Shown here one piece after another: positions 30,600-38,721 of a stretch of 64,000 nt of DNA. The notes under the pieces were generated by a model. The model was not told the origin of the DNA, did no database searches, and saw nothing but the letters and a program-made list of their open reading frames with translations. Made by a program: the position numbers and the translations under genes. Position 1 is the first letter of the stretch; each line of letters begins with the position of its first letter. The stretch comes from Ruminococcus sp. JC304 (GTDB taxonomy: Bacteria > Bacillota > Clostridia > Lachnospirales > Lachnospiraceae): the NCBI GenBank assembly GCA_000285855.2, contig HE978651.1, positions 764,689 to 828,688 on the forward strand. Reading direction: 5' to 3'.

Positions 30600-31424
30600 A
30601 TGATACAAAAGAATCGGAGCGGTAAAAAAAGTACCGGATCTGCGAAAACAAAGAGAAAATCGGTTTCAAAATCAAAAACCAGTGCTGTATGCAGAAAAAA
30701 ATCTTCCAGGAAATCAGGGAAAAACAGCAGAGTCCGACAGAGAAATCTGAGGATGCTGCTAATCTGCATTATCCTGATGGTGGGAGTAAGTATGGGATGC
30801 TGGTATGGAATAAATAATATGCAGGAGAGGGAAAGAAAAGAGCAGGAAGTACTTCTGGAGCAGGAAAATTCAGGAAGCGGTCCTGAGCAGTGGCAGAAAG
30901 AAGGGGCTCCCTATATTGATGTGGAGCTGCTGACTCCCAATGAATACTCCAGACCGCAGATTCCCATTGAAAGCGTAAAATATATTGCAATTCACTATAC
31001 TGCGAACCCAGGGGCAACAGCAATGGCCAACAGAAATTATTTTGAGAATCTGGCAAATACACATGAGACAAAGGTAAGCAGTCATTTTGTCATTGGCCTT
31101 GATGGAGAGGTGGTACAGTGCATTCCTACATCGGAGATGTCTTATGCGACAAATTCCCGTAATGTGGATACCGTATCGATCGAGTGTTGTCACCAGGATG
31201 AGACGGGAAAATTCAATGATGCAACCTATGATTCGGCTGTAAAACTGACAGCATGGTTATGTGTGCGATTCGGACTTACTTCTGAAAATGTGATCCGTCA
31301 TTATGATGTGACAGGAAAGAACTGTCCAAAATATTATGTGGAGAATCCGGATGCATGGATTCAAATGAAGGCTGATATTGCTTCACAGATTGAGGTTGAC
31401 TATAAATTAAAGAATATTCAGTAA
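30600..31424 (+). CDS. N-acetylmuramoyl-L-alanine amidase (Amidase_2), membrane-anchored
   Basis: 274 residues. A very basic, Ser/Lys-rich N-terminal tail (residues 1-55) leads into one membrane helix (MLLICIILMVGVSMGCWYGI). The catalytic domain runs from about 115 to 265: YIAIHYTANPGATAMANRNY holds the first zinc histidine, VSSHFVIGLDGEVVQCIP follows, and NVIRHYDVTGKNCPKYY supplies the second zinc histidine and the Cys-Pro zinc site. It cleaves the lactoyl-alanine bond of peptidoglycan. N-in orientation places the enzyme outside. A TATAAT at 30553 precedes it. Confidence 0.9.
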   Translation: MIQKNRSGKKSTGSAKTKRKSVSKSKTSAVCRKKSSRKSGKNSRVRQRNLRMLLICIILMVGVSMGCWYGINNMQERERKEQEVLLEQENSGSGPEQWQKEGAPYIDVELLTPNEYSRPQIPIESVKYIAIHYTANPGATAMANRNYFENLANTHETKVSSHFVIGLDGEVVQCIPTSEMSYATNSRNVDTVSIECCHQDETGKFNDATYDSAVKLTAWLCVRFGLTSENVIRHYDVTGKNCPKYYVENPDAWIQMKADIASQIEVDYKLKNIQ

Positions 31425-31484
31425 TGGTATATACTATTGTTTTTGAAAAAAAGTATGAAAAAAAGCATGAAACAAAAAAATGCC

Positions 31485-31513
31485 TTGAAATATGTAAAGA
31501 AGTATTGTACTAT
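31485..31513 (+). promoter_or_regulatory. Promoter for the ZTP-riboswitch transcript
   Basis: TTGAAA (31485-31490), 17-base spacer, TACTAT (31508-31513); an overlapping TATAAT lies at 31511. The riboswitch begins just downstream. Confidence 0.6.
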
Positions 31514-31519
31514 AATAAC

Positions 31520-31614
31520 AGCGTGTGAGTTTTCACGACAGTGTCTGCATGACTGGCGGAAGTAGGATTACCTACAGGGAGTGCAGCAAATATATGAGCC
31601 GACCGCCTGGGCAG
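31520..31614 (+). promoter_or_regulatory. ZTP riboswitch (pfl motif)
   Basis: The conserved 3' core GAGCCGACCGCCTGGGCA (31596-31613) and the 5' domain GTGACTGGCGGAAGT-like segment (CATGACTGGCGGAAGTAGG) are diagnostic of the pfl/ZTP class. ZTP accumulates when 10-formyl-tetrahydrofolate is short. The genes downstream encode the last two purine steps, including the formyl-THF-consuming AICAR transformylase, which fits the class exactly. Confidence 0.88.
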
Positions 31615-31659
31615 CCTGGAAATTATTCAATGAATAAATAGGTTTCCCAGGCTTTTTTT
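31605..31659 (+). terminator. Expression-platform terminator of the ZTP riboswitch
   Basis: GCCTGGG (31605-31611, part of the riboswitch pseudoknot) or GCCTGG at 31614 can pair with CCCAGGC (31646-31652), followed by seven T. Ligand-stabilised pseudoknot formation would block the terminator and turn the genes on. Confidence 0.8.
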
Positions 31660-31690
31660 AACCTTATTTTTAACGAAAAGGAGAAAAATT

Positions 31691-32404
31691 ATGGAAATGT
31701 TATCACTGGAAAAAGAACTGAAAGAGAATTCCTATCCTGGAAGAGGAATTGTGATCGGACGTTCCGCAGACGGTAAGAAAGCAGTGACAGCTTATTTCAT
31801 CATGGGCAGAAGCGAGAACAGCAGAAACAGAGTATTTGTAGAGGATGGTGAGGGAATCCGTACCCAGGCATTTGATCCGTCCAAGCTTACAGATCCGAGT
31901 CTGATCATCTATGCACCTGTACGTGTACTGGGAAACAAAACAATCGTAACTAACGGAGATCAGACAGACACTATTTATGAGGGAATGGATCATCAGCTTA
32001 CTTTTGAGCAGTCCTTAAGAAGCAGAGAATTTGAGCCGGACGGTCCAAACTATACACCTCGTATTTCCGGTGTTATGCATGTAGAGAACGGAAAATTTAA
32101 CTATGCGATGTCAATCCTCAAGAGCAACAACGGAAATCCGGATGCATGTAACAGATACACATTTGCATATGAGAATGCCATTGCAGGAGAGGGACATTTT
32201 ATCCATACTTATAAATGTGACGGAAATCCACTTCCAAGCTTTGAGGGTGAGCCGAAACTGGTAGCAATTCCAGATGATATGGATGAGTTTGCAGAACTTC
32301 TCTGGAATAGCCTGAACGAAGATAACAAAGTATCTCTGTTTGTAAGATATATTGATATTGAGACAGGTAAGTACAAGAGCAAGATCATTAATAAGAATAA
32401 ATAA
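31691..32404 (+). CDS. IMP cyclohydrolase, PurO-like
   Basis: 237 residues, AAAAGGAG before ATG 31691. Closes FAICAR to IMP, the last step of purine synthesis. It resembles the archaeal PurO-type family (PF07826) rather than the N-terminal MGS-like domain of bacterial PurH: SYPGRGIVIGRSADGKKAVT followed by AYFIMGRSENSRNRVF is the conserved core, and SGVMHVENGKFNYAMSILKS follows. It is co-transcribed with the AICAR transformylase behind a ZTP riboswitch, so a split PurH replaces the usual fusion. Confidence 0.85.
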   Translation: MEMLSLEKELKENSYPGRGIVIGRSADGKKAVTAYFIMGRSENSRNRVFVEDGEGIRTQAFDPSKLTDPSLIIYAPVRVLGNKTIVTNGDQTDTIYEGMDHQLTFEQSLRSREFEPDGPNYTPRISGVMHVENGKFNYAMSILKSNNGNPDACNRYTFAYENAIAGEGHFIHTYKCDGNPLPSFEGEPKLVAIPDDMDEFAELLWNSLNEDNKVSLFVRYIDIETGKYKSKIINKNK

Positions 32405-32533
32405 TAGTCACTTACTGAGTACAGATAGTGCTCATAGATTATTGTGGACATAAGACGATGCTTTCGCAGTAAGAAATTATTTACAGGAATTAATTTTAAA
32501 ATACTTATTTGGTTCATACGGAGGATTTATATA

Positions 32534-33718
32534 ATGAAAGAATTCGAATTAAAATATGGCTGTAACCCGAATCAGAAACCTGCAAAAATTTATATGGCAG
32601 ACGGATCCGAGCTTCCGGTGAAAATCCTTTCGGGAAGACCGGGATATATCAATTTCCTGGATGCATTCAACGGCTGGCAGCTGGTATCAAATCTGAAAAA
32701 AGCTACAGGACTTCCTGCAGCAACATCCTTTAAGCATGTATCTCCTGCAGGTGCTGCTGTAGGACTTCCTCTTACAGAGACTCTGGCAAAGATCTACTGG
32801 GTAAATGATATGGACTGGAAGAATTTTTCACCATTAGCATGTGCTTATGCAAGAGCCCGCGGTGCTGACAGAATGTCCTCTTTTGGTGATTTCATTTCTC
32901 TTTCTGATGTGTGCGACAAAGATACTGCACTTCTGATCAAGAGAGAGGTATCTGACGGTGTCATTGCACCTGGATACACAGAGGAAGCTCTGGAAATCCT
33001 GAAGCAGAAGAAAAAAGGAAACTACAATGTGATTCAGATCGATGAGAACTTTGTACCGGCTCCGTTGGAACACAAAGAAGTATTTGGTGTAACTTTTGAG
33101 CAGGGACGTCAGGAGCTTGAGATTGATGATGCAATGCTCTCCAATATTGTGACAGAGAATAAAGAGCTTACAGAGGAAGCAAAACGTGATATGAAGATTT
33201 CTCTGATCATTCTGAAATATACACAGTCCAACTCTGTATGCTTTGTAAAAGATGGTCAGGCTATCGGTGTGGGTGCAGGTCAGCAGTCCCGTGTACACTG
33301 TACAAGACTTGCAGGACAGAAAGCAGACAACTGGTTCCTTCGCCAGTGCCCGAAAGTGCTGAATCTGCCATTTAAAGATACCATTTCCCGTGCAGAGCGT
33401 GACAATGCCATTGATGTTTATATCGGGGATGAATATATGGATGTACTTGCTGACGGTATGTGGGAGAAAACTTTCACAGAGAAGCCGGAGGTATTTACAA
33501 AGGAAGAGAAACGTGCATGGCTGGATCAGATGACTGATGTTACACTGGGATCTGATGCATTCTTCCCATTCAGTGATAATATTGAACGTGCGCATAAGAG
33601 TGGTGTGAAGTATATTGCTGAGCCGGGTGGATCTGTGCGAGATGATGCTGTGATCGAGACCTGCAATAAGTATGGAATGGTGATGAGCTTTACTGGTATC
33701 AGATTGTTCCATCACTAA
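32534..33718 (+). CDS. AICAR transformylase (stand-alone PurH formyltransferase domain)
   Basis: 394 residues from ATG 32534, where GGAGG is well placed; the upstream in-frame ATG 32444 has none. Transfers formyl from 10-formyl-THF to AICAR. The catalytic Lys-His pair is K67-H68 in TSFKHVSPAGAAVGLPL. SPLACAYARARGADRMSSFG, YTQSNSVCFVKDGQAIGVGA and SDAFFPFSDNIERA match the AICARFT part of PurH. No cyclohydrolase domain is attached; that function is in the preceding gene. The product of the upstream step, ZMP, is the parent of the riboswitch ligand. Confidence 0.93.
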   Translation: MKEFELKYGCNPNQKPAKIYMADGSELPVKILSGRPGYINFLDAFNGWQLVSNLKKATGLPAATSFKHVSPAGAAVGLPLTETLAKIYWVNDMDWKNFSPLACAYARARGADRMSSFGDFISLSDVCDKDTALLIKREVSDGVIAPGYTEEALEILKQKKKGNYNVIQIDENFVPAPLEHKEVFGVTFEQGRQELEIDDAMLSNIVTENKELTEEAKRDMKISLIILKYTQSNSVCFVKDGQAIGVGAGQQSRVHCTRLAGQKADNWFLRQCPKVLNLPFKDTISRAERDNAIDVYIGDEYMDVLADGMWEKTFTEKPEVFTKEEKRAWLDQMTDVTLGSDAFFPFSDNIERAHKSGVKYIAEPGGSVRDDAVIETCNKYGMVMSFTGIRLFHH

Positions 33719-34009
33719 GTCCTTGATATGGGGACGCGCAGGACATTATATGTTTTTGTCCGCGGTTTCGGAGCCTAAGAAAAACTAAGCGCCAGGAAAT
33801 CTGCTAAAAACATGTAAAAAAATTTCAAACTCGCCGCAAATGCGGCTCAGACAGTGAAATTTTTTTACATAACGCAGATTTCCTGGCGCTAACTTTTTCT
33901 AAGACTCCTGCAAATGCGGGCAAAAACATATAATGTCCTGCGCTGGTTATGAGCAAGTAGCGAAGCGGATTGCGAATATACGCTTGACCCAGGGATGGTG
34001 ATCAAGGAC
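33719..34009. repeat. Very large inverted repeat (about 290 bp palindromic element)
   Basis: The inner palindrome 33736-33943 begins GCGCAGGACATTATATG and ends CATATAATGTCCTGCGC. Its arms stay nearly complementary for about 95 bases (AGCGCCAGGAAATCTGC against GCAGATTTCCTGGCGCT; TGTAAAAAAATTTCA against TGAAATTTTTTTACA) around a small GCCGC/GCGGC loop hairpin. Outer ends GTCCTTGAT (33719-33727) and ATCAAGGAC (34001-34009) are also inverted. It starts at the base after the AICAR transformylase stop codon. No ORF or terminal T tract. Likely a non-autonomous mobile or REP-type element. Confidence 0.85.
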
Positions 34010-34075
34010 ATTGGCTATAGATGTTATTGGCGGATATGGGATTGCTATAGTTATGGAAAGTCATAGAAGGGGACG

Positions 34076-34102
34076 AAAAAAAGCATCAGCTTTCGCTGAT
34101 GC
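34076..34102 (-). terminator. Terminator of tRNA-Gly
   Basis: On the minus strand GCATCAGC-GAAA-GCTGATGC is followed by seven T, directly after the tRNA. Confidence 0.92.
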
Positions 34103-34108
34103 TCTGAA

Positions 34109-34181
34109 AGCGATAGACGGGGCTCGAACCCGCGGTCTCGACCTTGGCAAGGTCGCGCGTTACCAACTACGCCACTATCGC
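34109..34181 (-). tRNA. tRNA-Gly (GCC anticodon)
   Basis: 73 bases. Acceptor GCGATAG/CTATCGC, D stem GCGT/ACGC, anticodon stem CGACC/GGTCG with loop TTGCCAA (anticodon GCC), and T arm GCGGGTTCGAGCCCCGT. The discriminator is U and CCA is not encoded. Confidence 0.95.
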
Positions 34182-34223
34182 ATTTGTGATGTCGGTTGAG
34201 TGATTACCTCAGCGACAAAATAT

Positions 34224-34252
34224 ATATTACTATAGAATAACAGGTTTGTCAA
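34224..34252 (-). promoter_or_regulatory. Promoter for tRNA-Gly
   Basis: Minus strand TTGACA (34252-34247), 17-base spacer, TAATAT (34229-34224), about 43 bases upstream of the tRNA. Confidence 0.7.
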
Positions 34253-34361
34253 ATGTTTTTTTATTAATTTTGAAATTTTTTATGATGATGTTACTATAGA
34301 ATATAGAAATCATAGAAGCAATATAGTTTATGAAGATTCCGTGAAGGATGGGGGTGGAAAA

Positions 34362-34390
34362 TTGCAAATTGGGAGGGGGTGTGCTATGAT
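34362..34390 (+). promoter_or_regulatory. Promoter for the 3D-domain protein gene
   Basis: TTGCAA (34362-34367), 17-base spacer, TATGAT (34385-34390). Its position inside the longest possible reading frame supports the later start codon at 34434. The rest of 34253-34433 shows nothing else. Confidence 0.65.
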
Positions 34391-34433
34391 AGGACAGACG
34401 GAGAGAGACTATAAAGGAGTTGAGGCTCAGTTT

Positions 34434-35525
34434 ATGAAGAAAAGAATTTTAGTATTATTAGTTTGCAGTATGCTTACTTTACCGACAACAGTTTCTGCGG
34501 ATATTCTGGATTATGAGGGGACGATTAATGCTTATAAGCAGGATAATAAGACACCGCAGACCTTTGAGATTGATAATGGAAGTGGAGAGAAGGTAACTGC
34601 AGTTGCCAAGTCGGATAAGGTTTCTGTTTCTGCAAAGGCGACTTATATACGTTCTATGCCGGGGAAAAACGGAAAGAAGCTTGCAAGAGTGTATCTTGGT
34701 ACCGGTGTCGAGAGAGTGGCCGTATGTGATAATGGCTGGAGTAAAGTGACTTATGAGAAAAAGAGTAAAAAGGGTACGGAGAAGATCAGTGGCTATGTGC
34801 CCACAAAACATATCAATGACAGTGATCAGGTTGCTCAGGCAAAGGGAACTTTTACAGCACTGAAGGACAGTGATATTCTGGATTATCCGGGAAAGAAGGA
34901 TGGACAGGTAGTAGGTGAGGTCATTCAGGAAGATGAAGTGAAGCGCCTGGCTACAGTGAACGGTATCTGGAGTCAGATTTACTATAAAAAAGAGAATGGG
35001 AAAAGAGGCATTGGATATATTCCAACCAGTGTTCTGGAGAATACTGCAGCAGAGGAGAAAACAGAGGAGTCAAAGGTCGCTAAAGTAGACGGTGAAGAAG
35101 CAGGAACAATTCATAAGAGTGAAGGCAAAGGTGTTTTTGCAGAGGCTGTGGATGGCGTAACTGCTTCAAAGGGAGAGTCTGTGGATGGAGTGCAGGTGGG
35201 AACTCCGGTAGCTGTGTCTTCAGATGCGTCACTGGTTCCGTTGGGAACCTTTAAGATTACTCATTATTGTCCCTGCAGTATTTGTTGTGGCCCTTGGGCA
35301 AATGGCATTACTTCTACAGGGGTGACTGCTACGACAAACCGTACGATTGCGGTGGACCCTACACAGATTCCATATGGATCTAAGGTTGTGATCAATGGAC
35401 AGGTTTATGTTGCAGAGGACTGTGGTGGTGCGATTAAACATAATTGTATAGATATTTATGTTGCTACCCATCAGGAAGGGGAGGACAAAGGGGTATATTA
35501 TACAGATGTTTATTTGTTAAAGTAG
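34434..35525 (+). CDS. Secreted SH3-like and 3D-domain cell-wall protein
   Basis: 363 residues from ATG 34434, where a signal peptide begins (MKKRILVLLVCSMLTLPTTV, cleavage near VSA-DI). Two bacterial SH3-like repeats follow (about 60-130 and 135-215; KATYIRSMPGKNGKKLARVY is the first), then a linker. A C-terminal 3D domain (about 275-363) has the three conserved aspartates in AVDPTQIPYG, VAEDCGG and CIDIYV, plus HYCPCSICCGPWANGIT. 3D domains belong to the MltA/resuscitation-factor fold, suggesting lytic transglycosylase-type muralytic activity, with SH3 domains binding peptidoglycan. It stands alone with its own promoter and terminator. Confidence 0.88.
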   Translation: MKKRILVLLVCSMLTLPTTVSADILDYEGTINAYKQDNKTPQTFEIDNGSGEKVTAVAKSDKVSVSAKATYIRSMPGKNGKKLARVYLGTGVERVAVCDNGWSKVTYEKKSKKGTEKISGYVPTKHINDSDQVAQAKGTFTALKDSDILDYPGKKDGQVVGEVIQEDEVKRLATVNGIWSQIYYKKENGKRGIGYIPTSVLENTAAEEKTEESKVAKVDGEEAGTIHKSEGKGVFAEAVDGVTASKGESVDGVQVGTPVAVSSDASLVPLGTFKITHYCPCSICCGPWANGITSTGVTATTNRTIAVDPTQIPYGSKVVINGQVYVAEDCGGAIKHNCIDIYVATHQEGEDKGVYYTDVYLLK

Positions 35526-35553
35526 AAAATAAGAAAGAATTTGACTGAAAATA

Positions 35554-35622
35554 AAAATCCGGGAGAATCTGGAAATGATCTGTTATATCTGTGATCATTT
35601 CGGAAGTTCTTCCGGATTTTTT
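35554..35622 (+). terminator. Terminator after the 3D-domain gene
   Basis: AAAAATCCGG pairs with CCGGATTTTTT around an inner AAATGATC/GATCATTT stem; it ends in six T. Confidence 0.75.
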
Positions 35623-35633
35623 GAAATTATCTT

Positions 35634-36917
35634 TTATGCGTTTTGTAATGCCTGTTCAATATCAGCGATAATGTCATCCACATTTTCAATACCAACAGAG
35701 AGACGGATCATTCCCGGTGATACGCCGGCTTCTGCAAGCTGTTCATCGTTCATCTGACGATGGGTATGGCTTGCCGGATGCAGGATCATGGTTTTGGATG
35801 CTGCTACGTGAGTTGCGATGGTGGCAAGCTTTAAGCTGTCCATAAAGCGGACTGCAGCTTCTCGACCGCCTGTCAGCTCAAAGGAGATAACACCACAGGT
35901 TCTGCCTTCGTTCATGTATTTCTGAGCAAGTGTATAGTATTTGTCATCAGGAAGTCCTGCATAGTTTACGTGAGACACTTTCTCATGGGCATTCAGGAAT
36001 TCGGCGATCTTCTGTGCATTATAGCAGTGACGTTCTACACGAAGAGGAAGAGTTTCCAATCCCAGGTTTAACAGGAAGCAGTTTGCAGGAGACGGGATGG
36101 AGCCAAGATCACGCATCAGCTGAGAGGTTGCCTTTGTGATATAAGCCTTCTTTCCAAACTGTTTAGTATAAATAACACCATGATAAGATTCATCCGGTTC
36201 AGTCAGTCCGTGATATTTGTGTCCATAGGCGTCCCAGTCAAAGTTACCGCTGTCAACGATAGCACCGCCGACCTGTACAGCATGTCCGTCCATATATTTG
36301 GTTGTGGAATGGGTAACGATATCAGCGCCCCACTCAAAAGGACGGCAGTTTACAGGTGTAGCAAAGGTGTTGTCTACAATAAGCGGAACTTCATGTTCGT
36401 GAGCAACCTTAGCGAATTTCTCAATATCCAGAATTACCAGAGCCGGGTTTGCGATGGTTTCTGCGAAAAGTACTTTTGTATTCGGACGGAAGGCAGCTGC
36501 GATTTCTTCAGGGCTTGCATCGGTGTCAATGAAAGTGCAGTCAATGCCAAGCTTCTTGAAAGTAACAGCCAGGAGGTTGAAGGTTCCTCCGTAAATGGTG
36601 GAGGCTGCTACCACATGATCTCCAGCTTCACAGATATTGAAAACTGCGTAGAAATTAGCTGCCTGTCCGGAAGAAGTAAGGATTGCAGCAACACCGCCCT
36701 CCAGATCTGCAATTTTTGCTGCTACAGCATCATTTGTGGGGTTCTGCAGACGGGTATAGAAATAACCCTCTGCCTTCAGATCGAAAAGCTGTCCCATTTC
36801 ATCAGTAGTATCATACTTGTATGTTGTACTCTGACAGATTGGAAGTGCACAAGGTTCACCCTTTGATGGGGTGTAACCGGAATGGAGGCATTTAGTCTCT
36901 AATTTTAAGTCACTCAT
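35634..36917 (-). CDS. O-acetylhomoserine sulfhydrylase (aminocarboxypropyltransferase)
   Basis: 427 residues, GAAAGGA before ATG 36917. A PLP-dependent Cys/Met metabolism enzyme making homocysteine from O-acetylhomoserine and sulfide. The length and the opening ETKCLHSGYTPSKGEPCALP followed by ICQSTTYKYD are typical of the OAH sulfhydrylase branch rather than cystathionine gamma-synthase. The PLP lysine lies in HSTTKYMDGHAVQVGG. SSGQAANFYAVFNI, GGTFNLLAVTFKKLGID and the C-terminal SVGIENVDDIIADIEQAL are conserved. Monocistronic. No SAM riboswitch or T-box is recognisable in the 170-base leader. Confidence 0.93.
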   Translation of the reverse strand: MSDLKLETKCLHSGYTPSKGEPCALPICQSTTYKYDTTDEMGQLFDLKAEGYFYTRLQNPTNDAVAAKIADLEGGVAAILTSSGQAANFYAVFNICEAGDHVVAASTIYGGTFNLLAVTFKKLGIDCTFIDTDASPEEIAAAFRPNTKVLFAETIANPALVILDIEKFAKVAHEHEVPLIVDNTFATPVNCRPFEWGADIVTHSTTKYMDGHAVQVGGAIVDSGNFDWDAYGHKYHGLTEPDESYHGVIYTKQFGKKAYITKATSQLMRDLGSIPSPANCFLLNLGLETLPLRVERHCYNAQKIAEFLNAHEKVSHVNYAGLPDDKYYTLAQKYMNEGRTCGVISFELTGGREAAVRFMDSLKLATIATHVAASKTMILHPASHTHRQMNDEQLAEAGVSPGMIRLSVGIENVDDIIADIEQALQNA

Positions 36918-37091
36918 GAGTTTGATTCCTTTCTTTATGCGTAAGTTGCTCCAGTAAATTATGTATTAATATGGGAAAATCAGATAATATGATGGGATAT
37001 TGATACAAAATTTCATGATAGCAGTAAGAAAATTATACCGCCGAAAACCAGATAAGACAATAAAAAGACAATAAAAAATGAAATAAAAAAA

Positions 37092-37164
<73 letters not shown>

Positions 37165-37197
37165 ATTTGGTCTGTGATTTGTTGCATCACAGGCCTT

Positions 37198-37226
37198 ATC
37201 ATAGCATATTGATTGTTTGAATGCAA
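37198..37226 (-). promoter_or_regulatory. Promoter for tRNA-Phe
   Basis: Minus strand TTGCAT (37226-37221), 17-base spacer, TATGAT (37203-37198). Confidence 0.6.
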
Positions 37227-37277
37227 GTAATTTTTATAATTTTTGCGAAAAAAGAAAAAGTTATAACAAAATTTACT

Positions 37278-38462
37278 TTATCTTGCCATAAGGTAGATTT
37301 TTTCCATATCTCTCATATTGAGCTGCTTGAAGACTCCGATGGTTCGAGTGTCTTCGAAACTGCATTTGAATGCCAGATCATGAATTTGCTGATCTGTGAG
37401 ATCCAGACCCAGTTCGTGTAAACTGGTGGGCATTTCTACAGAACGGAAAAAATTTTCCATTGCTACGATTCCTGCAAGGGCTGTTTCTTTATAATCAGTT
37501 CCACATGGAATGTCAAATACGTTAGTGGCAAACTGAGCGAAACGTTCAGGATTTACCTCGTAGACATAGCGTGCCCAGCTTCCCCAGATGGCAGCAAGAC
37601 CTGCACCGTGGGTTACATTGTAGACACCGCCCAGTTCGTGTTCAAGCTGATGACAGGCCCAGTCACCGCCCCCGGTACCGCATCCGGTCAGACCATTGTG
37701 GGAGAGACTTCCTGCCCACATGATTTCTGCCCGTGCACTGTAGTTTTCCGGTTCCTTCATAAGGATACGGGCATTATAAATGACCGTCTGCATCAGAGCT
37801 TCGCTGATACTGTCTGTGATCTCCATAGTTTCAATATTTACAAAATATCGCTCCATAGTGTGCATGAGGATATCCACACATCCACTTTCTGTCTGATATT
37901 GAGGAAGTGTATAGGTGAGACGTGGATTTAAGATGGCAAATTTGGGTCTGCAGTAATCAGTCTTTGCACAGCCTCTTTTTTCCTCGGTTTCTTCATTGGT
38001 GATAACGCTGGAACTGCTCATTTCACTTCCAGAAGCTGCAATTGTAAGAATGACACCGATGGGCAGACAACCGGTTGGAACAGCCTTTTTCAGACAGAAA
38101 TCCCAGACATCGTTGTCCGGATTTGCAACACCATAGCCGATAGCCTTGGAAGAGTCAATAACACTTCCACCTCCTACAGCAAGAATAAAGTCTACATTTT
38201 CTTTTCTGCATAACTCAATTCCCTCGCGGACTTTGGAGAGATGTGGATTAGGAACCACACCACCCAGAGTGACATATTCAAGGTCTGATTCTCTCAGGTT
38301 AGAAGTGATTTCATCGATCAGTCCGGAACGGACAGCACTTTGACCACCGTAATGGATCAGCACTTTTTTTGCACCATATTTCTTCAGCAGGGAACCTGTC
38401 TGAAGGTGGGTATCTTTGCCAAAAACAACCTGGGTTGGTGTATAATATTCAAAATTTCTCAT
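37278..38462 (-). CDS. Iron-containing alcohol dehydrogenase (butanol dehydrogenase type)
   Basis: 394 residues, TAGGAGG before ATG 38462. Group III metal-dependent alcohol dehydrogenase of the BdhA/YqhD branch, reducing aldehydes to alcohols with NAD(P)H. The N-terminus FEYYTPTQVVFGKDTHLQTG and the nucleotide loop AVGGGSVIDSSKAIGYG are typical. Metal ligands are in CVDILMHTMERYF (Asp and His), ACHQLEHELGG and VTHGAGLAAIW. It probably serves fermentative redox balance. A repeated stem-loop element (38495-38557) lies in its upstream region. Confidence 0.92.
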   Translation of the reverse strand: MRNFEYYTPTQVVFGKDTHLQTGSLLKKYGAKKVLIHYGGQSAVRSGLIDEITSNLRESDLEYVTLGGVVPNPHLSKVREGIELCRKENVDFILAVGGGSVIDSSKAIGYGVANPDNDVWDFCLKKAVPTGCLPIGVILTIAASGSEMSSSSVITNEETEEKRGCAKTDYCRPKFAILNPRLTYTLPQYQTESGCVDILMHTMERYFVNIETMEITDSISEALMQTVIYNARILMKEPENYSARAEIMWAGSLSHNGLTGCGTGGGDWACHQLEHELGGVYNVTHGAGLAAIWGSWARYVYEVNPERFAQFATNVFDIPCGTDYKETALAGIVAMENFFRSVEMPTSLHELGLDLTDQQIHDLAFKCSFEDTRTIGVFKQLNMRDMEKIYLMAR

Positions 38463-38494
38463 GATATGTAAAAGACCTCCTATAGCTTTACAGG

Positions 38495-38557
38495 TTAACC
38501 GAATCAGGTAAGTCCTCTGCGTTGAGTGTAAAACGTAACAGGTAGCAGGTGGGACTT
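38495..38557. repeat. 63-bp stem-loop repeat, copy A
   Basis: On the minus strand AAGTCCCACCTGC pairs with GCAGAGGACTT, followed by ACCTGATTCGGTTAA. A second copy with the same stem and tail lies at 40059-40123. The two copies bracket glyA. Function unknown. Confidence 0.7.
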
Positions 38558-38651
38558 CCTCTTTATATTAAAACAAATAATGGAAAAATAGTCAAAAAAT
38601 AATAAAATAACAAAAAATATTTTTACTACACGGACAAATGTCTTTTTGTGG

Positions 38652-38680
38652 TTGACACGACAGAAGGAATTGGTTATAAT
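38652..38680 (+). promoter_or_regulatory. Promoter for glyA
   Basis: Consensus TTGACA (38652-38657), 17-base spacer, consensus TATAAT (38675-38680); 41 bases before the start codon. No glycine riboswitch is seen. Confidence 0.85.
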
Positions 38681-38721
38681 CGTGATAATTACTGAGCTTA
38701 TAACAAAGGAGGATTACTAAG

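Noticed and set aside
36918-37091. SAM riboswitch before the O-acetylhomoserine sulfhydrylase gene
   Set aside because: No SAM-I core (CTTATCAAGAG-like) or other SAM class element is visible.
38463-38721. Glycine riboswitch or T-box before glyA
   Set aside because: GGTGGGACTTC recalls a T-box tail, but AGGGTGGNACCGCG and the specifier structures are missing. The piece belongs to the repeated stem-loop also found at 40059.
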